Assembly: GCA_030734395.1 (NCBI GenBank)
Contig: JAUZTG010000029.1
Coordinates: 496,001 to 560,000 of the forward strand
Direction of reading: 5' to 3'
DNA: 64,000 bases
Origin: Sarocladium kiliense
Lineage: Eukaryota; Ascomycota; Sordariomycetes; Hypocreales; Sarocladiaceae
Part shown: in pieces, positions 32,243-42,399 of the stretch
Position numbering within the stretch: position 1 is the first letter of the stretch
Layout of the letters: the number at the start of each line of letters is the position of its first letter
Program-made: the position numbers and the translations under genes
The notes under the pieces: generated by a model
Seen by the model: only the letters and a program-made list of their open reading frames with translations
The model's database searches: none
What the model was told of the DNA's origin: nothing

Positions 32243-33023
32243 ATGCCTCAACTTCATCAATGTCAGGACGACGAACAAGATCGATGCGATGCTATGAAGG
32301 ACGAAAACCCCGAGCCTGGCGAGGCTAGCACCCTTGAGAACGAAGATCGCGAGAATCCTCACGAAGATTTGGGGAGTTCTGATTCGAAAGGCCGATTCGC
32401 CTTCTGACGCGACTCCGACTGCGAGACTGTCCCGTGTAAGGTACCGACCACGAAATGCGACTGTGATCCAGGTCCAGGCCTTGATCGGGGCTTATTGGGG
32501 TACCTGGTTGGCACTTATAGGCATTGAACTGATCATAATTGCCTGGCCAGATGGTGGATGCGACCTCAAGCCTAGGAACATAAGGTGAGATATGATGCAA
32601 TTCGGAGCAATGTGTGCCACAAATCGGCTAATGTTGTACTCCTAGGCAATATGGGATGATGGTCAACACGACGCAGATCAGGGATGCGATGAGGCGACGG
32701 CCGATGCTTCGCCTTACTATACTGTCGCCCTGGTATTAATGGAAGCCATGTACTGGATTCAAGTCTTGGATATTGAAGGCTACAGTCACAGGAGGAGAGA
32801 GCTCCGACAAACTCTGCCGATCGCTATTGGGACAACGGTGGAGTGTATCGTCTTGAGACATGAAGTCGGTCATTCGGTCCTAGTATGCCTTCCCTTGATC
32901 ACGATTTTGATCATCACGGCACTTCGAATCTGCGATTGCCTGTTGTTGCGCGAGGGGAAGCAGCACGTGTGCCACTCATGTCAATTTATCGAAGAGACTG
33001 CATCAGATACGGGGATGGCCTGA
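32243..33023 (+). other. possible decayed membrane-protein gene
   Basis: ATG 32243 begins an acidic 54-codon frame (ENPEPGEASTLENEDRENPH) that hits TGA. The next frame carries a membrane-like segment (GTWLALIGIELIIIAW) and ends at a good 61-nt intron (GTGAGA at 32585 to TCCTAG at 32645). Beyond it, 32739-33023 is open with another hydrophobic stretch (VLVCLPLITILIITAL). The pieces do not join into one frame by any splice I can find, so this is either a broken gene or one with an unusual structure. Confidence 0.22.
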
Positions 33024-33370
33024 ATGGCAGAGGAGAGCTATAGAAGTTATGCACTTCGTGTACTGCTGGGAGAGCATTTCACGCCAGACTCAAAAGGAGC
33101 AAATCAAGAGAGAGTCTAATCATCAACCACCTAGTCAAGCACCACCATGACCACCATGATGTCCCTTACAACTTGACAATCCTGGCAAGCTCCGGGACCC
33201 ACCATCTCCGAGAGCCGGGTCCGGGATGATCCACAGCCCCCGCCCGGTCCGCGGCTTCGATGCATTGTCACCGGTACCAAAGCATGTGCAGCGATTCAGT
33301 GAGAACCATCTATCCTTCACATTCAAAGCCCTCCAGGTAACCTAGAGTCACGACTGCTGAGAACCATGTC

Positions 33371-33380
33371 TATATAAAAA
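33371..33380 (+). promoter_or_regulatory. TATA box of the gene at 33451
   Basis: TATATAAAAA, 71 bp upstream of ATG 33451. Strong TATA consensus at a usual distance. Confidence 0.55.
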
Positions 33381-33450
33381 CGGGCGAAGACAGAAGTTCG
33401 CCCTCTTTCGTAGATCTCATCGACCGTGACCAGGCAGAAACTGAGCCGTC

Positions 33451-34143
33451 ATGCCTCAACCCGCAACTGATGAGTTCGTCGAGAAAGTAATCGTGGCGTT
33501 TGAAAGATGCCTACTCGACAGAATCACCACATTTGTCCCAGCCACTCCACCGCTAACAACGTTCGTACCCGTGAAGAGCTCTAGGGTCGTCACCAACGTC
33601 CACAACGAATGCTGGTGTCCGCTGACTTTGGACCTCAATCAGAGACATGGCAAGTATCTTTGTCCGTATCGGCCAGTTTGGAAATTGGGTGAGAATTACC
33701 GATTCCGCCCATGTAGGCACGCTCCACTGTATATATCTAGGTGCACAACATGCGTGGACTTGCCAAGGCTGGCGAGGGACTTTGTGGACTACGCCTCACG
33801 CCAGAACTTGAGCGTTGTTCCTCCTGACCCGGATCTAGATATGGTGGATGTCGACATGATGATTCTGGAGTATCACGGAGTGGATGATCCGAATGAAGGT
33901 TCAGATCAACAGTTTGCGAGGTACATAAAGTATTCGAGAATGATGGCACATCTCGTATGTCTGGCGAGAAGCTTGGAGATGTGCAGGTTTGCAACGCATT
34001 TAGAACCAGAGCGGGAGTCTTGCCTGGTTCATGGGATCTTGCGCTGGGATGAGGTCGATTTCATGGCTGCTGTCGACACCCTGATGCGGCATCTGAACCG
34101 TCTCAAGGCAAGGCGTGATGTGGCTAATGCAAGGCGGCGATAA
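33451..34143 (+). CDS. hypothetical protein with Cys/His-rich middle
   Basis: An intronless 230-aa frame from ATG 33451. Residues at about 50-100 hold CWCPLTLDLN, YLCPYRP, FRPCRHAPLY and CTTCVD, which could bind zinc. The rest is helical and charged, ending in a basic tail (LKARRDVANARRR). There is no signal peptide or membrane segment, so it is probably intracellular. The TATA box and the CA-rich leader support it as a real gene. I do not recognise the family. Confidence 0.6.
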   Translation: MPQPATDEFVEKVIVAFERCLLDRITTFVPATPPLTTFVPVKSSRVVTNVHNECWCPLTLDLNQRHGKYLCPYRPVWKLGENYRFRPCRHAPLYISRCTTCVDLPRLARDFVDYASRQNLSVVPPDPDLDMVDVDMMILEYHGVDDPNEGSDQQFARYIKYSRMMAHLVCLARSLEMCRFATHLEPERESCLVHGILRWDEVDFMAAVDTLMRHLNRLKARRDVANARRR

Positions 34144-35086
34144 GAGTTCTGTAATCGGATAGCTTGTTTCCTTCAGCCATCAAGAGCCTTCGCCGCAAAT
34201 ACAAGCATATCCTTCAGGTGGCCCCAATACTAGCGATCCAAGATAAAAGCACTGCTGCTCACCCAATTGGTAGACTGCATGTGGTCTGCCACTTAAGCTT
34301 TGATCACTGCGCCAGAGTGAAAAGGAATGCCCATGTTGGCCTTCATCGCGTGTCGCTTTTCATCATTTGACGTGAATTTGTTTATTTTTTTTTTTATTTT
34401 TTTTTCGTTGAGTTCAAAGGGGCTACGACCAGCCCAACTGAGAGCTGTGCAGAAGAGACGGGCGTTGTTCCTATCGCTGCCCGGACTCTAGCTATTAGGC
34501 AGATGACACATTCCTGTCCAACCGCAGGGTTTCCTCATTATGTTTGTATCGGTGGCCTGCAACGCTGGGATGTCATAGGGTCCGCGAGATGGTGCTCACC
34601 TGCAGCTACCAAAGTCTATCCCTAGGGCTGGGTCGAGACCATCGTTGGACCGGGCCCTTGGTAGCCACGTTTTTCAGCTGTGGCTTCTGGAGGTGCCAGG
34701 ACCATGGGTGTAGACGGGCCGCGAACCCAATCCTTAGCCTTTTCAGCCCTATGGCGCATCAGATCGTGACCCTGCTCTTTGGTGGAGGGTTGCCTGATTC
34801 GTTGATTATTCGTGGCTGCCTTTCAGCTTCTCATAAGAGCTCAACTCAGCTTCTGTTGCGAGAGCAACCAGTATATAGGACCGATAACGCACATAAATAG
34901 GTAACCTCCCGCTCTTGATTGCATCTTGAAGTCATTGAAATCATCGTGTCTGATTTCTCATCATTTGCCAAGCTGAACTGAGCGAAAGGGCATAACCGCA
35001 CCTGTCCTCTACTCAACACATGCTTGGTTCTCGTGCTAGATACAACACAGACTCCGCTACTCTTTGCATCTCTTTGAATCATCATC
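34144..35086. other. intergenic stretch with a T-rich tract
   Basis: About 0.9 kb without a supported gene. A T-rich run (two blocks of T broken by A) lies near 34381-34407. The last 150 bases are the likely leader of the metalloprotease gene. Confidence 0.45.
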
Positions 35087-37288
35087 ATGACTGACTTCAC
35101 CAATCTCATTGGTTCCATTGACCGCCTCCGTGAGAGTGTCGAGCAGCGGTTCCCTATCTTCAGAAACAGCACAACCGGCATTGAAGTCACACAGTCGATC
35201 CAGTATTATCGCTCTCGTTCCCACCTCACCGATGAGGCGGATCGAATGCGTGACAATGCTGCGACTCTCATCGCCTTCAAGCCAGCTATAGTCCGCGTCT
35301 ATGTGAGACCTCCCATTCTGTCACCGACTGGTACTCCTGTCACAGGGACACTCCTCGTCGAACGCAAGCCAGCATTTTTCGGAGACTGGAAAGAGGTCAT
35401 AACTCTGTCACCCTGGTTGACCTCGACCATGACGCCCGTGGATGATAGCTATGCTGATGAGCGCGGCATCATCTGGAACTCCCTCAACTTTCGGATCCCT
35501 GCCGACAAGTTCGCAGGGCAGATGCGACTCACCTTTACGCTGGACAGTGGCCAAATCACGAAAACCACCATTTCGGCATATCTCGTCCAGACGCTCCGGG
35601 TCAGGGTCATCCCCATCACTTACAACGGCCCAAGCACTGCGAACCCCACGCCAGGGAATCCAGCCACGACTCTGAATCTTGCGGCCCCAACTCTGACAGA
35701 TGCACAGACCACCGCTGCCCTCGCTTTGCGCATGATGCCTGTGCAGCAGACTGGCTCTTTTTCTTCGACCGGCGCCTTGACGTGGACCCTGCCTCTCGAC
35801 GACGCTGTCGCCACACCCGGCGCGTGCTCACCAAACTGGAATGCCTTGCTGGGAGCGCTGGATGGTATCCGTAGCAAGGACGGTAACCGCACAGATGTCG
35901 TCTACTATGGTCTTCTGCCCACTGGAACTCCCCTAGGTGCGGTCATCGGCTGTGGGAATGACGGTATCGGGTCTGCCACAGTGGGCAATGAGCGCACGTT
36001 TGTTCATGAGATTGGTCACGCTTATGGGTTCAGACATTCGCCCTCAGGCAACGTCGGCACTCCCGACCCCAACTATCCCGTGTACGAGCCTTATATGTCG
36101 GCATCCATCGGTGAGTACGGCATTGACATCCAGTCAGGGGATGTCTTCTCTCCTGCAACCTCTGCCGACTATATGAGCTACGGGCCCAATCGTTGGATGT
36201 CCCTGTATCAGCATGAGAGGCTCATCAATCACGCGCGACTGGCACCTACATGGACCAAGGACACGGGGGGACTTCCAAGACTTCCGATCCTCTACAATCC
36301 GAGATTCCCATGGTTGCCAGATCCACCGCGACCTGGAGGTCGTTGGCCAGAGCCGCAATGGCCAATCTTGGACATCTCCCAGTATGCTGTGAATCCGGTC
36401 ATCATGGTGAAGGGCATGATCGACGATGCAGGCGTTGCTCGCGTCGACTCGGTGACTCGCGTCACGGCAAACCCAACCCTTGGAGGGCCGGAGCTCAACT
36501 GGAAGCTGCAGCTGATTGGAGAGAAAGGAGGGGTTGTTGCGCGAGCCCGTCTGACGCGCGTGGTGAAGCATGGCGGGAAGGGGTGTGGGTGCTCCTCGGG
36601 CACCGGACATGATGGAAAGACCAACGAGCTGCCACTCGAGTTCAATGCAGTCATCCCCGACGTAGAACCTGGCAGCGCTCTGCGGATCTTGGATGACAAA
36701 GGCAGCGAGATCTGGGAGCGACGAGCCCCTGAATCTCCCGCTCGGTTTACGAGTTCAGGGGGTGGTCTATCAGACGACGGGGCCAAGCTGAAGCTGTACT
36801 GGAAGCTGGCCTCACATGCCGGATCCGATGATGTCTCAGCGCAGTACAGTGGCGACGGCGGCGAGACATGGGGTGTCTTCGTTGGTAGGCTCAGCGATGG
36901 CTCTGCCGAGTCTGACATCACCGGGCTACCGGCAGGGAGGGTGGTGCTCCGGCTCTTGGCCAACGACGGTTTTACAACAGCTGTTTCGGACAGCTTCGAG
37001 ATCAAGGTCCCCGTTCTCGCACCGTATCCAGCGATTCTTTATCCTTCGGAAGGCGAGGCGGTGGTTGCGTGTGAGGAAATTGAAGTTCTGGGCAGCGCTG
37101 TCGATCAGGGGGGTGACCCGGTCGACGATGAACTCCTCGAGTGGCTCGTGGACGGGAATCCAGTAGGAAGTGGTCGTGCAATCCTGGTCAACCTCACCGC
37201 AGGCGATCATAAACTGACCCTGCGCACTCACACACAGCCGTCAGCGGAGGTGACTATTGCATGCAGTGCGACGGAAATCAAGGTGTAA
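35087..37288 (+). CDS. metzincin-like zinc metalloprotease, intronless, possible bacterial origin
   Basis: A 733-aa frame without introns. The zinc motif HEIGHAYGFRH (H307, E308, H311, H317) has the extended HExxHxxxxxH form of metzincins, and YMSYG near residue 364 could be the Met-turn. The N-terminal part (GIEVTQSIQYY, then AFKPAIVRVYVR) resembles the front domain of bacterial predicted metallopeptidases that begin with a GIEVTQ-type strand. Residues at about 420-733 look like beta-sandwich (Ig-like) modules. No signal peptide is seen, so it is cytosolic or leaves by another route. Neighbouring genes have introns. The target protein is unknown. Bacterial origin is inference from family memory and lack of introns. 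Confidence 0.8.
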   Translation: MTDFTNLIGSIDRLRESVEQRFPIFRNSTTGIEVTQSIQYYRSRSHLTDEADRMRDNAATLIAFKPAIVRVYVRPPILSPTGTPVTGTLLVERKPAFFGDWKEVITLSPWLTSTMTPVDDSYADERGIIWNSLNFRIPADKFAGQMRLTFTLDSGQITKTTISAYLVQTLRVRVIPITYNGPSTANPTPGNPATTLNLAAPTLTDAQTTAALALRMMPVQQTGSFSSTGALTWTLPLDDAVATPGACSPNWNALLGALDGIRSKDGNRTDVVYYGLLPTGTPLGAVIGCGNDGIGSATVGNERTFVHEIGHAYGFRHSPSGNVGTPDPNYPVYEPYMSASIGEYGIDIQSGDVFSPATSADYMSYGPNRWMSLYQHERLINHARLAPTWTKDTGGLPRLPILYNPRFPWLPDPPRPGGRWPEPQWPILDISQYAVNPVIMVKGMIDDAGVARVDSVTRVTANPTLGGPELNWKLQLIGEKGGVVARARLTRVVKHGGKGCGCSSGTGHDGKTNELPLEFNAVIPDVEPGSALRILDDKGSEIWERRAPESPARFTSSGGGLSDDGAKLKLYWKLASHAGSDDVSAQYSGDGGETWGVFVGRLSDGSAESDITGLPAGRVVLRLLANDGFTTAVSDSFEIKVPVLAPYPAILYPSEGEAVVACEEIEVLGSAVDQGGDPVDDELLEWLVDGNPVGSGRAILVNLTAGDHKLTLRTHTQPSAEVTIACSATEIKV

Positions 37289-37467
37289 AGCCCAAGATAT
37301 GCCTAAGTCTCAGCTTGTGTCAACTTGTTTTAGCTTCAACAAACGAGTGAAAGCATTGATATCACTATCTTGACCCCTAATCTCTGAGTGATACTATGAC
37401 CCTGACATGATCGAAGCTTTGCTGTGTGCGTGATAGGGTTTGGCGGACTTTCCCCCAATCCCTTCTC

Positions 37468-39030
37468 CTAGAAATCCAGCTCAAACGCCCAGGCCTCAGC
37501 GGGGTCGGTCTGCTTTACTTGCAAAATAACCTTGTTGTCTGCATAGGCCACAGTGCTTGTGCCCAGCTGAGTTGGAGGAGCGACAGGATCATACATGCCG
37601 GGCGCCGAGTTGAACTTGATCTTCTTCACCCTGACCTTTCCCCTGCTCGGCTTTCCCAAAGCATTAACATCGTTAACCTGAACATTCCAAGTGCCGTTCA
37701 TTGGGCGTGAACCAGCCAGAATACGAACACGTCTTCCTGGGTCGCAGATCACAGCATACGAGTCTGCCAAGGTGTCATTCGTCATCTCAGTACGCACGCG
37801 CTCGCCCCTCATTTTCTGGAAATAGTATTCGTAGACAGGATACTCGCGTGCTGGCCAGTAATTCGTATCATTGACCTGGTAGTTAGCTCCGACCTTCTCC
37901 TTGCCGAGGAGGTTCGCAAGCAGATCGTGTAGCTCCAGCCCTCCTCGCCAGTTGGCGCGCAGTCCAGGGGCATTGTGGCGCTCAAGCTGGGCGAAGTTCC
38001 AGACGGCAGTGGAAGGAATTTGTTGGTCCGGGTTGCCGTATTCCTGGACGTTCCAGACACCGCTGTAGTTGATGCCGGCATTCTCCAAGATGCTTTGGAA
38101 CAGGTTGATTGACGTAGTCAGGTCCCCGTCACCGTACAGGAAATGAAGACTAATCTCATCGGGAACGGCATCATGTTCTGCAACGTAAGTAGCCCACTCG
38201 GTGAACCAGTTGATCATGGATCCTGCGAAGTTTGGCAGTCTGCCGAACGAGGGGCCAGTTGTTTTCGCGTTAGGGAAGTCTCGCCTGCAAGAGAGTAAAA
38301 GAGACATCAGTGTTAATTTTGGGTGTTTACTTTAGTCTTCTGACCACAAACAACTCACTTGATCTTTTTCGTGGCATGCACATAGTACTCCAACCATCGA
38401 TCAAGTCCACGGTTGCCGAATTCGCCATTGTCGGGCTCGTTCCAGATATCCCAGTAGACATCGGTCATATTGTCCTTCTTCAGGAGGTCGAAGAAGGTAT
38501 CAAGGAACTTATCGAAGTCGGCATACGAATCATTGTCACCGGGATAAGGGGTGGCTTCGGCTGAGTTGTAGGAGTCAATCCCCCACATGTCGTGAATCAT
38601 GATCTGGAACTTGCCATGGTGACGGCGCGTCACTTCATAGTCAGACTTCAGTGATGCATAACGACCCTGCACACTTGTCAGCTTCTTCTGCCTCTTAACT
38701 AAGCATGCCTGATCTGACCAGAAATTCTTGATAACCTCGAGTCCAGCCTCGGGCCGGGGCCCCGAGCTGTGAGCCTCCAGACCGCATGTTGTTGAAGCCA
38801 ACGTCGCTCAGATAATGGTCCGGGACTTGGGATCCATTCAATGGGAGGCCGAGCAGGATCCCCGAACCCAGGAACTTCGTGCGTCCAGTCTGGTCACCAA
38901 GGTAGATATTGGACGTTCCACTCAAGTCGCGGCGGGCAATAGCCCGAGGGATCTTGGACGTAGTGTCGGACGTTGGCGCGGCCAAAGCCAGTGCCAGGTA
39001 CGAGAATGTCAAAGTCAGAGTGCGAAGCAT
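37468..39030 (-). CDS. secreted glycoside hydrolase, GH39-like
   Basis: Three exons (39030-38719, 38666-38359, 38284-37468) give 478 aa. A signal peptide (MLRTLTLTFSYLALALAAP) is followed by a (beta/alpha)8-type catalytic domain of clan GH-A. WDIWNEPDNG carries the acid/base E181, and NVQEYGNP the likely nucleophile E288. LERHNAPGLRANWRGG and LHDLLANLL are typical of the fungal GH39-annotated group. A C-terminal beta-rich part follows from about residue 385. Family members act on xylosides or related plant or fungal polysaccharides; the substrate cannot be read here. An ATG at 39066 is in frame but would put 12 extra residues before the signal peptide. The introns are 52 nt (GTCAGA donor) and 74 nt (GTGAGT). 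Confidence 0.83.
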
Positions 39031-39146
39031 ATTGATTGACAACGACGAAATGGAGGGATGCTGCATAGTTTGTCTTTGAGTGACTGTCTTGTGCTAATCT
39101 ATCCATATGGCAGACGATACTTTTTGTTTATGGCATATACGCTTTC

Positions 39147-39155
39147 TATATATAC
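39147..39155 (-). promoter_or_regulatory. TATA-like element of the GH39-like gene
   Basis: TATATATAG on the minus strand, about 117 bp upstream of ATG 39030. Candidate TATA box. Confidence 0.45.
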
Positions 39156-40025
39156 AGTCAAGTTTACACCTCCAATTGGGAAAGAATATCCCATTTTCAT
39201 CTATGGCGTCGCTGGAAGAACAAAACATCTCTACGGACTGACTGCTGCCAGCCACCCCCACCGGAGACATCTTTGCCAATGTGCTCAGTACATGTGATGC
39301 CCTACGTGTCGTTTGAAGACCTTGTTGGTAGCGGTAGGATCCAGCTACAGCTGCTGAACAGATTGCTGCTGTAGTTACCTCCGGGGCTTTCCTGATGCGG
39401 GGAAACATGGGGTTCAGGGATCGTCGAGGAGTACATCATTTACCCCATTCTGTCCTTCTCCGTTGGCTGAACCAAGGTGACTTAGTACTCATTAGATTGA
39501 TGCTTCGATTCGCGCGAGTAGGCCCGCATGAAGGTTCACAACAGTTGTTTGGACCTGGAGAGACAAACGTCCGGTGGGGGTGGGGTTTGCATCCACAAGG
39601 TCAGCCAACCACTGCTGCCTGAGCGAGGACATTAAATGACGATATTGGCCGCGTCCTACCATAAAAAGCGAGTATAGTTACTGGATTACGTAGATCTCTG
39701 TGGAACTCTGAAAGGATACTTTGATGTAGAAAAATGCTGTGCTATAAGCGAGGCCTAGGTGTCAAGTTGGGTTTGGCCTAGGAACCACACATAAAACCGC
39801 TGCTGTCATCGTTTGAGACACTATATTATGAGCACTCTGAACAGTTAAATAAAACATTCGATTCCAATCCTTGTAGGAGACACTCCCAGACGCTTTTTGA
39901 TTTCCACACCGGCTTGAGGCTGATTAGATAGAACGCAAGAAGTGAGGTATCTACCGCTGTGGACGGAACGGCTATCCGCCGGCATGCTATAACTCACATT
40001 TCATGAAGCTCTTTGGTACCCGCAG
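39156..40025. other. intergenic stretch without a supported gene
   Basis: About 0.9 kb. No protein-like frame with a start or splice signals was seen. Confidence 0.4.
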
Positions 40026-41007
40026 CTAGCTATTCGACACGTGCCTACCACATGGGTGGCCTACACAGGGAGCGTGGGTTCGCTCGCCTGGCCGTCTGAC
40101 ATCAACTGGACGGGCGTCACCTCGAAGCGGGATTGCAGCCTGGTTGGCCCATTGGAGAGTTTCCTTGATGACCGCCTGAGGCATAGGAGCCATCCTGGAA
40201 CACACGAAAAGGGCCCACAGCGTTTTCGTATTGGGTTCAACCGACGTCCCATCTGCTACGGTCGCACCTATACCCGGTGCCATCTCGCCTGCACCCGCTT
40301 CAGGATGAATGAATTCCGGGTCACGATATAGCGAATCTTCTAGAATGATGAGCATGACACCTAGAAAAGCCTTCTGAGTCAAAGCATTGTTGGGATTGAA
40401 ACGTGCATCAGAAGCTAACAAACACTGAACTAGGCCAAAAGCCACGAGCGGGTCAATGCTGGGAGGGTAGCGGCATGGGAAAATGTCTCGGCGGCGTCGG
40501 CGGTCAATCTCCTGGGCACATGGTCTAGACCGGTCCATGTGGTGATTCTCTTACCAGATCGGCGGCCTGAACCTGAACAGCTGGGCCATCTCTCATGCGA
40601 TCACGTCTCACGGTGAGAATCAGTCCTTGTTGTCTTGTTGTTCATTCAGGGGAGTCACGCGCTCAAGCTGCGTCGCATCGGAGGGAACATAGCCGGCTTG
40701 CTGTGTGCGAGAAGCATGGTTGACGATCGTCCAATGCACGTCTGGGTCGGCTCTGGGGCAGGGCCTTGAGGATCATTTCATGCATCGCCGCGCATAGAGC
40801 AAAGTCTTGGTATGGAGTCGAGATGCCTTGGTGGCCTTGGATGCAGTTGAGTTTATTACCTAGCTGTCGTACTTGGGTACCCAGGGAAGGTGCGAGGGTC
40901 ATAGATGATGGCGATCGCACCTTCCATGCGTGTTGTAGAAGCAGGTCGCGTAGAAGGAAGGAGCAGATCATCAGGCCATTCTGAAGCAAGTTACGCAGAC
41001 GATCCAC
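40026..41007 (-). pseudogene. decayed gene of unknown family
   Basis: Protein-like pieces follow one another on the minus strand in shifting frames. The first is 41007-40710, with NLLQNGLMICSFLLRDLLLQ and MHEMILKAL. Then, one frame off, comes HWTIVNHASRTQQAGYVPSD with DATQLERVTPLNE up to a TGA near 40620. A 170-codon frame follows at 40538-40026 (FGLVQCLLASDARFNPNN, LTQKAFLGVMLIILEDSLYR, MAPMPQAVIKETLQWANQ). No single ATG or intron set joins them. The pieces look like a helical regulatory-type protein, but I do not recognise the family. A gene with introns that I misplaced is the alternative. Confidence 0.4.
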
Positions 41008-42399
41008 GCTATCAGCTCGCTTCCTTCCCTAGATCTCAGCCCGCGGCCTGGATCACCTGACATGACCTTGAATCGTCCAGTTAATGCTTTGTCCATCGCA
41101 CTCTTGATTCTACGACAGCCAGCGATCACCATCCATGACTTCTTCTACTTTGCCGCTTCAGCCTCGGAAGTACGGGAATATCTGACGTTCTCCCACGAGA
41201 CATTCTAAACTTCGGTGTCCACCAGTTCCTCCACCCCGGATCAGCCCGCCACTTCACCACGTCTCCAGCTTGCGATATCCTTCGGACCCTCCACGTCAAC
41301 CCTCACAGACCCTGACTTCAAGTGTTCTCGCCGCCTCAATACTTGTCCGTCTAGGAAAACTTATGCCTCTAAGTGTTCAGCCACTGTTACAAGTCATATA
41401 TCGAACATTCAGGCCACGACTGATCGATGGGCACCAGTAGAATTGAAACACCACACCACCAGATCAACAGTGACGCCAACCGTACAGCGTATGGAGGCTC
41501 TCGCTTCTCCTTTTGTCAACCAGGAACCAGAAGCTTACCAGTTAGCGGGGCGTCTGCATGCCAGGCGACTTTAGGACACTGATAGCCCCGAGAGACAGGC
41601 ATCCACATCGAACTCAAATGAACCCCATGCCTAATAGAGTCGCACTTTTACCTCCAAATCTCATCCGCAATCGTCGATCCGTCGCTCAAACCTACCGTGG
41701 CTTCGATCGCATCTCTGCACCTAATCGCCGCAGCCGCCGCCTATCCGTCCAGCGGACTCAACTCTCACCATCGCCGCGACTCACGCCGTGCACTTCTTCA
41801 GGCGATATACGAGATTTCTTGCAACGCCCGAGGTACTGCATCACACTCGCTGAGGCGTACAAGGACTAGACCCCACAAGGGACGCTCTACTGGGCCGTCT
41901 CCAAACCCCAAACCCAGTCGCCGCCACATTTTCCTCCGACAGATTGCTTGAGAGCTCGGCACGCGCCTTGGACGTGCATCCACACTTTTCTCGATCATCT
42001 CGATTCTCGCGATCCGCCTGTCCTCGTCCCTGGTCAACTGTGCCATCCAAACGGGACCGCAGGTTTTCAACCCGCCCCAAAGAGGCTTCGAGACTGCCAA
42101 AGGACCGCCACACGACAGGGATCGGACGGAACCCAGGTGTCGCAACAACGGGCAGCAGAGCAGTTCCACGCATTCTCGCTTCTGTCGCTGGCGTCTGTTC
42201 GCATATTCGCAACACCTGGTGGGCACTGGGCCATACCGTCTCCTTACCCGCCAATATTTGCCCACACTCTCGGTGCAACGCTCTGAGGCACATTGTGGCA
42301 CGCCCCTTCTTGTGTCCGGCAGAACCCTCCTCTCCTTGCTTTCACGCTGCTGGCTCACAAGCTTGCTGGCGCCATTAGCAGCACACCAAAACCGTCTTC
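41008..42399. other. upstream region of the histidine kinase gene
   Basis: 1.4 kb, C- and T-rich toward its end, with several short open frames that start without ATG or lack support. It probably holds the promoter and a long leader of the kinase; short ATG frames such as the one at 41138 could act as upstream ORFs. Confidence 0.45.

Noticed and set aside
41798..42358. 186-codon minus-strand frame
   Set aside because: No ATG start and Arg/Cys/Gly-rich composition; it covers the leader of the kinase gene on the other strand.
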